NCBI GenBank assembly: GCA_033065855.1
Contig: JAVXUO010003001.1
Span: 248,001 to 312,000, forward strand
Direction: 5' to 3'
DNA length: 64,000 nucleotides
DNA from: Escallonia rubra
Taxonomy: Eukaryota; Streptophyta; Magnoliopsida; Escalloniales; Escalloniaceae
Position numbers and translations under genes: made by a program. Below, piece after piece: positions 13,131 through 24,126 of this stretch. The notes beneath the pieces are model-generated. The model did not search any database and was not told where the DNA came from. It saw only the letters and a list, made by a program, of their open reading frames with translations. Position 1 is the first letter of the stretch; every line of letters begins with the position of its first letter.

Positions 13131-13546
13131 CGGGACACTATCTCCGTTAGGGTGCCTGCGTGACTGGCCTACGTGCTCCGGCACTGGGGCTTGCGTCAGC
13201 ACCCCTAGGGACTATGACCCCCGGGTCACTCCGAGACGGGAGCAGGTCTTTGGAGGGCATCGCGCCTAGTTCACCTGACAGTTGGGCGTCGGGTCTTCCC
13301 CACCGCTGCCAAGCTTGTGGGACTCCGCAAGGGCTTGGATTGGAGGCTAGATCAAGGGGGTTCTCTGGCCACACCGATGCGGTGGGAGCCAGTCTTTCCT
13401 GACAGACGGAGCGACGCTGTGTGGGGCAGGCCGGGTGAATATGCGATCTGACAGTCCATGGAGCACCGGTACCCGTGGACCCCTCGGTGACGTGTCACTC
13501 CCGAGGAGTGCCACGTGTTGGTTTATGACATCATTATCTCAATCTC

Positions 13547-13554
13547 TATAAATA
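13547..13554 (+). promoter_or_regulatory. TATA box of the LTR-like block
   Basis: TATAAATA within CTATAAATAGAG, with a CACGTG G-box about 35 bases upstream and a pyrimidine-rich leader downstream. This is the usual U3/R arrangement of a plant LTR promoter. Confidence 0.6.
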
Positions 13555-13930
13555 GAGGTCTTGAGAATTCATTTGAGGACTTCTTCTTCACTCTCTCACA
13601 TTTTCACTTTCTCACTCTAGAATTCTAGAGAGAGAAACATACAGTACCCTGACTTTGGACCTAAGCATCGGATTGTGACTGTCATCGTGTATTCATCCCG
13701 TGCCATCGCCCTCGCAGCACTGCCACCCTCAGGCTCTGTCTGGGAAACCCTTGGTCTCTGCCCTTGTTCCACCTGCTGTGTCCTACATCAACATACTTGG
13801 AAGCTGACTCGGACTGCAGCCTTTGTGGCACCTCCACGTAAGTACGAACCCACTTTCATTGGCATCATCCTTAAATTGTGGGTAGATCGTATGTTGTTCG
13901 ACATAAAGATTCGGTCAACTTAGTTCAATC

Positions 13931-14567
13931 CATTTATTAATTTCTCAAGATTAATTTGCATTTTAAGCCCTGCAAAATGAAGAAAAAAATTGTCAATTAA
14001 GATTTTTCAGAGACAAAGCCACTAGACTTGGTTCTCCCCGTTGCTGCCGCCACTGCCGGTTCTAAACCCACCACCCCATTACCACCATTGCAACCGATTA
14101 TACCAATTTCTACGATTTCACGACTCAGCCATCTGCATAATAAGATCCATTCTAGAAGTTTTGATGATACTGATGACTACCTCCACCGCTGACCATGATT
14201 TACCTGTCACAATGCTGCTACATACCACTTCCCCTTGACCTCCTCTGGTACCATGTATACCATCATCAAGTCCATCACACACCACCACCACATAGCCACC
14301 GTCGCTATTACTGTAACACCATTTCTGTCGTGCCTCCAACACCACCATCATCAAGCTTAGGGATTTGTATATCATCTGCTCTAATTCTGTTTTGCCTGTC
14401 GAGGCGACCGCTAAGTTTCAACAAATATGCAACCTTGATTTGTTCGTTAAGTATAAAAAGTGATTTTATAATTTTGTGTCTGATAAGGATAAAAATGTGC
14501 TAACAGTTACCACACGTTACATGTCCTCCGTTATAATCATATGTGACTTAGGGTATTATAGATACTT
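13931..14567. other. Intergenic DNA, no gene recognised
   Basis: Sequence between the LTR-like block and the F-box duplication. Short open frames rich in Pro, His and Ser at about 14041-14503 come from CCA/CAC-rich DNA and match nothing I recognise. Confidence 0.5.
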
Positions 14568-14894
14568 CACACTATGTCCTATAGATTAGTGAGGACTTGA
14601 GCTCTTGCCCTATTGGATATGGACCGGGCAATATAACTCTATATGGTAATTACTATTGAGATAGTCTAATCCTATCGTAAAGGTCTCTGTGAGGTTAAAG
14701 TAAAGTTAAGCTCTCATACCCTTTGTTCATCTGATTTCACTCTCACAAAAACTAACTTAAGTATCAGAAACATTCCGCTAGACCCGTATTTTGCCGATCT
14801 TTTTGTCGTGTCAAAAAGTCTTCTAAATCTTTTTCGCAATAGTGTTGAGCAAAAATGTCAATCGTTGATAGTGATTTGCTTGCTCTTTAATGAC

Positions 14895-15601
14895 TAGGGG
14901 TGAGCACGGTTCGGTTTGGTTTGATTTGGGGGTCAACCCGCAAACTGAACCGTTACCAATCAGTTTAGAAAATTATATATGAACTAAACCGAACCAAATA
15001 CCATCGATTTGGGCGATTCGGTTTGATTGGTTTAAATGGTTTGGTTTAGTCCCTTTGGATCGATTTGTGTCCACTTAAAGACGTTATTCCTTTGCACATT
15101 ACTATTCGACCTAACACTAAATAAAAACTGAAGTTTAATTATTTCTAGATAGCATATGATCTTGTTATGATCAATATATAAATCCTCATTGCTATATGAG
15201 AAAGAATGTGTAACTATAGAATTGAAGATATATTGGTCACCATATTTATGTGTTATAATTGCTCTCATTATTTTATTTTCTTTTAACTTTCAAGAGTTGT
15301 TTGTTTGGATTTGCTTAGTACCATATATGTGAAAATTGCCGATGAGTTTTACTAAAATAGATTAGCGTATCATAGGTCGGGTCAGTTCGGTTTAGCTAGA
15401 ATTAGTTTTTAAAATGTGAACCGTCAGTTCGGTTTAGAATTGGTTTTAAAATGTGAACCGCGAACCGGACCAAATTAAGGTCGATTTGAGAGATATGAAA
15501 TTAAACCGTTAAGATTTTCTCTAACAGTTCGGATTGGATTGGTTCGGTTTGATCAGTTTGCCCGGTTCGGATTGATTTGAACAGTTTCGTACTCACCCTT
15601 A
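14895..15601. mobile_element. hAT-type non-autonomous element, 707 bp
   Basis: Terminal inverted repeats begin TAGGGGTGAGCACG and end CGTACTCACCCTTA. They are flanked by a perfect 8-bp duplication TTAATGAC at 14887-14894 and 15602-15609. The other two copies of this duplicated region have an uninterrupted TTAATGACTGAGCATTGATG (about 23660 and 25530), which proves insertion. The interior is rich in GGTTCGGTTTGGTTTG-like subterminal repeats in both orientations. No transposase frame is present. Confidence 0.93.
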
Positions 15602-15945
15602 TTAATGACTGAACAATGATGTTGATAGCATCTCATCTCCAAATTGGCTATTCATCTAGAATTCGTATTATTAAGATCTATGAAAGCAAAATTCCTCTGC
15701 CCTTGTCAAACAATTGTTCACTTGGAAAGGATACTGAATATATCAAGTGGGTATCAATTGGTGAAATGCCAATCAATTAACCTAGAAATGTACGCTTAAG
15801 GGTGACAATTGGGTGAGATGGGGGGAGGCGTGGGAGGGGGGATTGAGGGGTGCGTAAATAAATTAATTGAAGCGTGGAGGTGCCGTGCTGTGATTAGAAT
15901 TTAAAAGTAAGAGAGGGAGAGAGGCGTAGGAGTGGGGTGGGGTGA

Positions 15946-15967
15946 GGGGGGGGGGGGGGGGGGGGGG
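15946..15967 (+). repeat. Poly-G run (22 G)
   Basis: An uninterrupted G tract inside a wider G-rich stretch (15808-15970), upstream of the F-box gene. It could form a G-quadruplex; its exact length may be a sequencing uncertainty. Confidence 0.9.
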
Positions 15968-16380
15968 TGGAAGAGAATGTTTATCATAAATTTTGTGAAG
16001 GCTAATTATGTAAAAATACGATATTTATGTGAAAAAAAGATATCAATTAAAGTAAAAAATACCCTAAATTTTGTTACAAACTCTTTAATTCAGAAGGGTA
16101 GTATTAGGGAAACAGACTTAACACCACATTAAAAGTCAAAGAGACCACCTTTTAACAAACTCTTTATGCTTGGAAAGGGTTGTGGTGGGAGGAAAAAGGG
16201 AGACAATGGTGTTTTTGCGGTGGACGACTATGTGGAGGCTAATGGCAACGATGGGCGGTAGTGTAGTCCGATGACAGAGAGATATATATTTGGTAAATTG
16301 ATGGGAGAAAGAAAATACAGAAAATAAATATTAGGTGATTTCATTCAAAACTACGTAGTTTAATTCACTAGCCTTAGGCC

Positions 16381-16388
16381 TATATATA
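16381..16388 (+). promoter_or_regulatory. TATA box of F-box gene 1
   Basis: TATATATA lies 49 bases upstream of the conserved ATG at 16437 and is preserved in copy 2 at 26028-26035. A start site about 30 bases downstream would fall past the upstream ATG at 16407, favouring 16437 as the translated start. Confidence 0.6.
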
Positions 16389-16436
16389 GGATAGATACAG
16401 ATCGACATGGTGCAGTCAGCAGCACAGCACGAAAAA

Positions 16437-17821
16437 ATGGCGCCTCCTCCGAAGAAACTAAGAACTACCGGCCAAGATGATGATGAAGAAGAAGAGGGCT
16501 CCCTCACAGACAGGCTGAGCGCATTGCCAGATACCCTTCTCGGCCACATCCTCTCGTTGATGATGGACGCAAAGTACGCAGTGCAAACGTGTGTGCTGTC
16601 GAAAACATACAGGGATCTGTGGAAAACCAATCTAGTCACTCTCAACTTCCGCAGCGATTCTTTTCGCACGTTGGGTTCCTTCGACAAGTTCGTATCTCAC
16701 GTTCTGTCTCGCCGTGACCGCTCCATTGACGTTTCTTCGCTTACTTACTGCCGCAGCGGACGGGTCTGGTCGCGCCCTTTCAACAGAATCACGAGGTACG
16801 CACTCTCGCATAACGTCCATCACTTGGACCTTTCTGCTACTAGCAAGACAGGTGTTTTGCCACCCGATCTTTTCGGATCCAAAACCCTAGAAACCCTTCA
16901 TATTCGGCTTATTGACTGGCGTTGGACTACTGGTTCGCATCCTGTCGTGCCAAATTCTTTCGTTTTGCCGAGTTTAACAACGCTTCATCTCGAGTACGTC
17001 TCGTTTCAGAGTGGGGATGGTACCTCGTGTGTACTGTCCCTTTCTGGTTGTATAAGCTTGAAGACTCTAAGCCTCGTTTCCTGCAACTTAAGGCCCTTTG
17101 AGACTTTTCGCGTCCACTGCCCTCCTCAACTCCTGAACCTCACAATCAAGAGAGGTCGTGATCTCCTTAGTCCGTGTAAGGTTGTCGTAACAGCACCGAA
17201 CCTCACAAATTACCACTACACGGGCCCCCTTGATACGCCAACCGAATTTGGGCCTATCCCTTCTCTGGAGAGTGTACACATATTTTTCACTTTGAGGCCT
17301 AAGCCACCCACAAACGAGAAGTTGGTAAAAGCTGCTCCAATTGTTCCAAAAATGCTCTTGATGTTTCGCCAGGCAAAATCAGTCGGTCTCTCGGAGATGG
17401 TTATTGAGGTGAGCAGTCATGTCATTTGCCAATTATCTTATCTAATTTTGATATGGTATTATCCTGGTCTGAATTGTTTCTTTATGATAGGGCCATCTTC
17501 TCTTCTCACAGTTAATCTGGTATACAGATTATTGTTGTGATTATGATTAATTTTTTTGAAAGTTTGGAGGGACTTTCTCTGTTGTGGCTAACTTCGGTTT
17601 GATATCCTTTTTTTGATTTTGTGGTTTGTCTCAAGGTGTTTTCCAAGTTCTCACTAGAGGACATGACCTCGCCTTTCACCTATCTGAAGTCTTTAAAGCT
17701 GTGTGATATACGAAGAGATTACAATTTAAAATTGCTTGACCACGTCACGACCTTCTTACTAAGAGGCTCTCCTGGTGCAACAGTTATTGCGGAAACCATT
17801 TATTCAGGTATTAATACGTGA
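16437..17821 (+). CDS. F-box/LRR protein of the FBD type
   Basis: Predicted substrate-recognition subunit of an SCF ubiquitin ligase; its target cannot be inferred. Exons 16437-17408 and 17636-17821 with a GT-AG intron, 385 aa. After an acidic, Lys-rich leader the F-box is clear at about 25-70 (DRLSALPDTLLGHILSL...VLSKTYRDLW), followed by leucine-rich repeats (for example LPSLTTLHLEYVSF, LKTLSLVSCNL) and the FBD-like stretch NLTNYHYTGP. An in-frame ATG at 16407 would add ten residues, but it has no counterpart in the duplicate and sits only 19 bases after the TATA box. The stop is either read through the exon 2 donor (17819-17821) or reached two codons into a possible third exon at 18801; the protein end is nearly the same. 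Expression is not known. Confidence 0.85.
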
Positions 17822-18800
17822 CTACTTTTCAATTTCTCGTTATTTTATGATGAATTGAAGTAGTTTTGTCTATCTCTCAATAAGGTGCATTCTGTTTCTG
17901 TAACTGGGCATACAATTGAATGGCGGATAGTCCAAAGAATGAACTTAGGTTTCTCCCGAAAAGCTATAACTTGGTTTCTCTGCTCTTTGATCTGATCGTA
18001 ATTAAGATTTATATTTACCTTTCTTTTTACATACAATGAGGGTGTGTGAATCACGGTCGTTCTTCAAGAAATGCTTGTCCTCAATTAGGCCATATCGTCC
18101 TCTTTCATAAATCAAGCAAAGAACCATTTAGTTATGCTAACATGTTTATCGATTCGTGCTGGGACTCATTTTACATATCTAGAGTAGCGTTTGATGGTTG
18201 ATATATAACAAAAAGTTGTGTGGGGATAACCATAACGAAGGTATGTTGAATTCGTACCTCGATTGACCTGAAAGAAATTGTTCAAATTCAACCATTAGGA
18301 ACTAGTAATGAGAAGCATTGCCGCCGTAGGCTAGAATGCGCGGAATTTTCCTCGAAATCCTAAAGGACTAGCACGACTGGAGTGATTCAGTTCTTACGGC
18401 AACCACTATACAGTAGATGTTTGACCCTGAATTTATATGTAACTAATTGTCATTGCTCACAAAAAAAATTAAGTTGTACCAACTTGAGGTGTACGTAGTA
18501 GGACCCGTACTCTTTAAGTCCTTAAAAGCATTATATTGTTTCTGTTAGCTTGGGAGACAATTTTTGCCCTATCCTCCATGGTTTTTGTGAGTGAAACATA
18601 GGCTTGGTATAGCAATTGCTCGCCTATGAAAGAGCCTGCGCAGTTCTGAGATCAATGAATAGCTTGAAATCTCAAAGATCTTGGTACTCAATCTAACAAC
18701 TTGGACGACCAAAAAGATCCTAACCATCTGATGATGTAAATATTAAAGAGTCTAATGCTATAATTGCTAAACTTCATCGGCTATTCTTTCCCTTTTCCAG

Positions 18801-18890
18801 GTTAATTATAATCGGTTGGAGGCTTTGCAGAATGTGGGTTTCAGATTGAAGGAGTTGCAGACTTGTAGAGTCAGCCAGCTAGCTTAAGGA
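18801..18890 (+). other. Possible third (3' UTR) exon of F-box gene 1
   Basis: A good acceptor (CCCTTTTCCAG) precedes this segment, and a matching segment exists in copy 2 at about 28271. If exon 2 ends at the donor after 17807, joining here gives a stop within two codons, so it would be untranslated. Another frame reads LEALQNVGFRLKELQTC, leucine-rich-repeat-like, but is reached only by a different phase. This may be a relic of a longer ancestral C-terminus. Confidence 0.35.
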
Positions 18891-19690
18891 GCAATAATCA
18901 CTTGCTGGAAGCATCACTAAGTTATGTTTATAGAAGTCAAGTTAGTTTCTAGCTGAAAGCAACTTTGTTCTTTTGCGTATTAGTACTCTGAGCTTGAGAA
19001 AGGAAAACTTTGTCACTCACATTGTGCTGAACATTACAATGTTTAAATGGAAGAGTTGCTTTGAGAGCCCAAATGTTTGTGGATAATGGAGTACATATCT
19101 AGCTAGTTAAGCAGATCAACACACACCCCAAACCCCCCACCCCCGCGGTCTTTATTTCGTCCAAAAGAAAATTGAGTACACACACGAATCTTTGGCATCA
19201 ACATTGTTATGATAAATGCTGCTCGAAATTATTTGTTGCTAACGTTATTGCAAGACCTTCACCAACAACGGTACATGAGTTCACTGTGTACTGCAGATCA
19301 ATAAGGACTTGAGCTCTTGCCCATACATTTGTTCACTGTGTCCTATAGGCCAATAAGGGCTTGATGTCACAGACCGATTTGGAAGGAGGCAGGTTTTGGA
19401 GGTTACGCCATGTGGGCGCTCATTAGGCGCTTACGGGACGCTTAGTGGACCCTTACTCGACAGTGGAAGGGCAAAGTCTCCGGAAGGTTCCGCACATCTC
19501 TACACATTCATGTACATATTCTATAGAGTAGTGATGGATAGCTCTAGAATGGTAGGAGAACATTCTAGGAGTAGTCTAGAATGGTAGGAAAATGTATGGA
19601 GGCTTGTAAATATTGTAGAGAGTTCTAGAAAGTAAATGTGAACCATATGATGATATTCTATCTCCACGGTCCGTTGTGGAGATAGAGTAG

Positions 19691-19698
19691 TATATAAA
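19691..19698 (+). promoter_or_regulatory. TATA box inside the solo LTR
   Basis: TATATAAA followed by AGCCAAAGCC, about 325 bases into the LTR; the expected place for the U3/R boundary. Confidence 0.55.
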
Positions 19699-19775
19699 GC
19701 CAAAGCCACACTTGGTCAAGGCATCCTAGACAATCCTAGACAACTCAAGTATTGTAAGCTTTTCCATGTAATATA

Positions 19776-22700
19776 CTACAAAAAAAAAAGTGATCTATCG
19801 CGGCGCTCTAAGCCGGCGGCCACACGGAAGCGTTGTTGTACATGGGCTATGCCGGCGCCTCCATGAGGACCGTTGTTATAGATTTATAGCAGCCCTCTAA
19901 GCCGGCGGTCGCATGTCCAGTGTTGGCATAGGCTAAATTTTCACACCAAAATATGCGAGGGCAAAATTTAGCGCTCAAACGCGTGCTATACCGACGGTTT
20001 AATTGTTTTAGGCGACGTCACAACCGCCGGGATAGAATATGCTTGATTATATCTCATTTTTCTTCCCCTTTTTTCTTTCTCTTTACATTTTCTTGCTTAA
20101 AAAATAGCACTCAGGTTCGTCCTCTCTCTTCTCACCTTTTCCTTAGTCTGATTCCTCTATTCTCCTTCCTTGTTGAATCTCTCTCTTCTCTTCTATTTTT
20201 CCCCATGTAATGTCTCTAGTGTTTCTCTGAGTCGATCCTCCAATATGCTGTAAGATTGACCACGTACACTTTCGGATTCATTTAATTCAGCTAAGTTTTT
20301 TTTGTCACCAAGCCATGATTTCTGATCAATTGATTTCTACTCTAAATTGTCTCTATTTTGGTATTTAGAAAAGTTTGTAATTTTTAATTTCTATGTTCAA
20401 ACATTTGGGTCTTGCGGGGTCGTCGCTGTCGCCGGCAATGCGTCTCACCATTGTCGTCGCCGGTAGCAATTGTTTTTTAGCTTTTCTCCACCTTCGAACC
20501 ATGAAACCACCAGTATCGAGTTTGATTTTCAGTCTTTCATCCAAATCAAGTAAGTTTTTATCTCTACACATCTCAATTAACGATTTTATAACTGTATATA
20601 CCTCTAATTTTGGTTTTTATTCTTTGGTCAATTTTGATTTCCTCTTTCCAGAAATTTGCTTTGGTTAGATTTGGTTAGGGTTCATGATTATCCATATTGA
20701 ATTGAATTTATGCAAAGGCCCTCAAGATGGTTTTAATTGAGACTAATATACTAACATATGAATATTTCTTGTTAGGTATTTGAGTCTTTTAAATATTTTA
20801 TGTCAGTATCTCTGATTTAAATTGATTTTAAGTTGCATTTAGTAGCCATTTTCAAGTCTTTTACAAAGTAGCAAAAGCCATTTTTTAGTTAGGGTTCATG
20901 ATTATCTCTCTTCGATAAATTGATTTGATTTTATTGTCTTTTTTAACTGTATATTGAATTGAATTTATGTAAAGGCCCTCAAGATGGTTTATAATAGAGT
21001 AAATTACTAGCCATGACTATTTCTTGTTAGGTCTCTGATTTAGATTAGTGTCCTTTGATAGTTGCTGGAGAAAGACAAAAAATGGTGTTGATTAAGTTTG
21101 GATATCCCACACAATTTCAAGAAGTCTACCCGTAAAAGTGGACAGCAACACATCCATGTGTTTTAATTTTTTGCGGGACATATAGCAAAGTGGAATTATT
21201 TGAGTTTTAAAGCAACTTTGGGACATAATAGAAAGTTTGACAACGTATAAAATTGTACTGACAGTTTGGGACTACTTGATTGTAAGATTTTGCACTCACT
21301 TCTTATCCTACACAATAAGAAAGTTAATACTAACCGGCCTTTTATGCTGTGTGGATTACTACAAAAGATGAAAAACACATTCGCACACATTCAAACTTGT
21401 ACATTTTCATTTTTCTAATATATCCACGTTAGTTACCCTAACTATATCCTGAACTTGCTATGCTTGTTAAAATAAAATAAAATAAAAAGATTATTCTGAA
21501 CTTGCTAGTTTATCTGCTGAGATGATGCATCCATTACTAATTTTTAATTCCATGTTCTATTGGTAAATAGAATTTAGCATGTAACTCAGTAGTAATTGAT
21601 TGAATTCTTTGTATGTGTCTACTCCAAAAGTGATTGAATTAGTATTCTTTTCTTTAATTTTTTTCTTAGTGTCAGATATTAATCCTTGAGAGCGAAAATG
21701 CAAAGGGAAAAAATTCAACCATCCTACTGATTAAAGCTGGCAAAGCTGGCAGGGTGTAGTCCAGTATCCCACACACCTTAACCAAAATCCAATTGCCATG
21801 GTTTAGAGGCTGCAAGTCATGACTTTCGCAGGCACCATTTTTAAGTGTCTTGGATGAGAATGTGAGGTGATTTGGTTGCGTATCTGAAAATTCTTGTATT
21901 TATTTCCCTCCATATGCAGTACATAGTGGCTGCCAAGGTGAGTCGTCTAGTCTTTGCTTTGCTAGCATAATCTTTGTCGGCATGTCTTCTAGTCTTTGTT
22001 AGTACTGGTAGGCATTCTGCATTTGCAACTTTTCCAACCTTCAGCAGCATAAGGGCACAGATGAGTGATGGAGTCATCCTGTGAATTACAAATTACCTCT
22101 CTTTATCCTATGATTAGCTTGATTCACCTTTAAACCCATGTGGACCTCTAGTTTCCTAGAAGAATTCCTTTTTGTGTCAACTCTCTTTATACTCTCTCAG
22201 CATATCATATTACGTAACAATGAACACATTAACCCTCCTCGCATTCGTCAAAGGTATCATCCCCGTAAGCCTTATTTGTTTCAACATAATTATATTATTG
22301 AGCCTAGAGTGTTTTTCCGCATAATGAGCAAGTTTTTCTTTGCAACAAGTTGTCATGAATGTGAATGCAAATGGACGTGAGATGCCAGACTTGGGAGTTA
22401 CCATTGATGTGCAAAATCTTGATACTTTTGTGACTTCATGGGATTTGTCTAGTGTTTGAACAAACTGCTATGGGGTTAATGATGGCTTTCTTGAACAATT
22501 TTAAGTTGTACGAGAGTCTATGATGCCTTTTTAGTGGATGTATTAGATTTCTTGAATTATGAATCATGGATCTTGAAAATGTTGTTAATGGTTTCATGAA
22601 TGTGATTTATTCTTCTACTTTAGTATTGGTTTCGTGTAGGTCTTTTTTTCATATAAATTGCATTAAAAAAATGGATACTTGTGGAGGCAGTTGGTGGTGC

Positions 22701-23145
22701 CGGGAAAAAAAATCTAAAAAAACTTATAGCGGCGGTCAGTGCCGTTGCCAAAAATAATTTAGTTAATTGTTTAAATTAAAAAAAAAAATAGCTATGTCGG
22801 CGCCTATGACCTCCGGCTAAGATAGGGGAAAAAATCTAAAAAATTCTATAGCGGTGATCGGTTCCGTTGCCAAAAATATTTTAGTTAATTGTTTAAATTA
22901 AAAATATTTAGCTATGGCGGCGCCTAATGACCGCCGGCTTAGTTAGCCACCGCCGGCAAAAGAGCATCAAGGGTTGGATTAGGCGACAACAACACGCCGG
23001 CGTTTGACCGCTGATATAGACCCATTGTCTGTCGGCATACGTCTACCGCAACGCGACTAAAGGCGACGCTCTTGTGGCGCCGACTTAACCTATGCCGTCG
23101 GTTCTTTTGCTTATGCCGGCGTTTTCTGGCCGCCGGGGTAGGGGA
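19776..23145. mobile_element. CACTA-like non-autonomous element, 3370 bp, nested in the solo LTR
   Basis: The insertion starts CTACAAAAAAAAAAG and ends GGCCGCCGGGGTAGGGGA, flanked by ATA on both sides (19773-19775 and 23146-23148), a 3-bp duplication as made by CACTA/Spm transposons. The undisturbed junction AATATAGTGGGAATC survives in the neighbouring duplicate at about 24928. Both ends carry arrays of GCCGGCGG(T/C)C and CTATG(C/G)CGGCGCC units in opposite orientation, typical subterminal transposase-binding repeats. The canonical CACTA...TAGTG ends are not exact, so the superfamily call is inferred. No TNPA/TNPD-like frame is seen. The interior is AT-rich and contains a LINE fragment. Confidence 0.72.
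21841..22077 (-). pseudogene. LINE reverse-transcriptase C-terminal fragment
   Basis: The minus strand reads ...RRLTLAATMYCIWREINTRIF..., resembling the C-terminal region that follows the reverse transcriptase of plant LINEs, usually of the form LxxxVYxIWxERNxRIF. It is a fragment only and sits inside the CACTA-like element, so it was inserted into or captured by it. No other LINE domain is recognisable around it. Confidence 0.45.
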
Positions 23146-23148
23146 ATA

Positions 23149-24083
23149 GTGGGAATCATTCCCCAAACTCTTGTATTCTCTTGTTTGTTTGCTTCTAACA
23201 TCGCCCAACTCGGGAAGTCGTTAGTTCCATGACATTGAGCTCTTGCCTTATTGGATCTGGACCGAGCAGTGCAATTGGTAATTACTATATTGAGATAGTC
23301 TAATCCAATCATAAAGGCCTCTACGAGGTGGTAATTACTATTGAGGTAATTACTATATTAAGATAGTCTAATCCAATCATAAAGGCCTCTATGAGGCGGT
23401 AATTACTATTGAGATAGTCTAATCTTATGATAAATGTCTCTATAAGGTCTAAGTAAAGTTAAACTTCCATACCGTTTGTGAATCAACTTTTATTCTCGCA
23501 GAAAACTGACTTAAGTATTCGGTGGGCACCTCTTTGGAGTGGTAACTGTTGTTTGTCTCGTGTTGGCCAGATCTTTTTTATCGTATTAGAAAGTCTTTTG
23601 GATTTTTTTCGCAAAATTGTTGTACAAAATGTCAATTGTTAATTCTGATCTTCTTGCTTCTTAATGACTGAGCATTGATGTTGCTAAAATTCACTGCTAG
23701 TTCAAAATTATTCATTGCCTTGTCAAACAATTGTGCACTTGGAAAGGATACTGAATGTATACTCGAAAGAATATATTATCAATTGGTAAAATGCCAATCA
23801 ATTATCTCAAATCTTCATTTTCTGTTTATAAAAAAGGGTGACTCATGAGGGAAAGAGGGTTGGGGGGTGTATTATAAATTTTGTGAAGGCTAGTTATGTG
23901 AAAAAATGATATTTATGTGGAAAAAGGATATCAACATATCCAAAGTTAAAAAAAAACCTCTAAATTTTGTTAAAAACCCTTAAGTCAAAAGGGCAGTATT
24001 AAGGAAACATTTAAAAAGAGTATTACGAGGAAAAAATGGTTTAGTTAATATATTTAGGACTCTTTATACTTTTAAAAAAAAAA
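23149..24083. repeat. Local tandem duplication, first unit
   Basis: This unit includes the last part of the solo LTR (the duplicated stretch begins at about 19728, before the CACTA-like insertion) and the F-box upstream region. It ends at the A-rich run before GGACAATCCTAGAC at 24084, where the second unit begins. It aligns with 24084-25990. Confidence 0.8.
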
Positions 24084-24126
24084 GGACAATCCTAGACAAC
24101 TCAAGATTGTGTAAGCTTTTTCCAAG

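Larger units (their letters stand above)
11700..13930 (+). mobile_element. LTR-like block of a large retrotransposon (solo or truncated)
   Basis: A sharply bounded GC-rich segment, unlike its AT-rich surroundings, packed with short tandem repeats and ending in a promoter-like unit: G-box CACGTG near 13512, TATAAATA at 13547-13554, then a pyrimidine-rich leader and a CTAAGCATCGGATTG motif reminiscent of the R region of Gypsy/Tat-type LTRs. No gag, protease, polymerase or integrase frame is present, so this looks like a solo or truncated LTR. I could not find matching target-site duplications or convincing TG...CA ends, so both boundaries are approximate. Read left to right it would promote transcription to the right. 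Confidence 0.55.
14568..19276. repeat. Tandem segmental duplication, copy 1
   Basis: This segment aligns with copy 2 (about 19277-28950) from the motif GAGCTCTTGCC...GGA(T/C)(A/C)TGGACCG through the F-box gene and well past it to TTTGTTGCTAACGTTAT. Apart from transposon insertions the order is the same. Copy 1 carries the intact F-box gene. It lacks the solo LTR found at the start of copy 2, so 14595-14605 is its empty site. Confidence 0.8.
19365..23234. mobile_element. Solo LTR (about 497 bp net) interrupted by a CACTA-like element
   Basis: The LTR begins TGTCACAGACC at 19365 and ends GTTCCATGACA at 23234, giving the inverted pair TGTCA/TGACA. It is flanked by TTGA at 19361-19364 and 23235-23238. 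Copy 1 shows the uninterrupted site GGACTTGAGCTCTTG near 14595. A TATA box lies at 19691-19698. No internal retrotransposon region exists, so this is a solo LTR formed by recombination between two LTRs. The nested element occupies 19776-23145. Whether the parent was Copia or Gypsy is not decided. Confidence 0.85.

Noticed and set aside
12031-13402. Many open frames on both strands in the GC-rich block
   Set aside because: Translations repeat with the 169-bp and shorter tandem units (for example IPEEPSTRLAEVASRRS) and have no gene structure.
14041-14503. Overlapping Pro/His/Ser-rich frames
   Set aside because: Low-complexity CCA/CAC-rich DNA, no domain and no splice or promoter context.
16407-16436. 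Earlier ATG for F-box gene 1
   Set aside because: Too close to the TATA box and absent from the duplicate; the ATG at 16437 is conserved in both.
19774-23151. Alternative element limits TACTA...TAGTG for the CACTA-like insertion
   Set aside because: They look more canonical, but the empty-site sequence then lacks a matching 3-bp duplication; 19776-23145 with ATA fits exactly.
22939-23312. Minus-strand frames at the right end of the CACTA-like element
   Set aside because: They span the subterminal repeats and the LTR junction, so they are chance frames.
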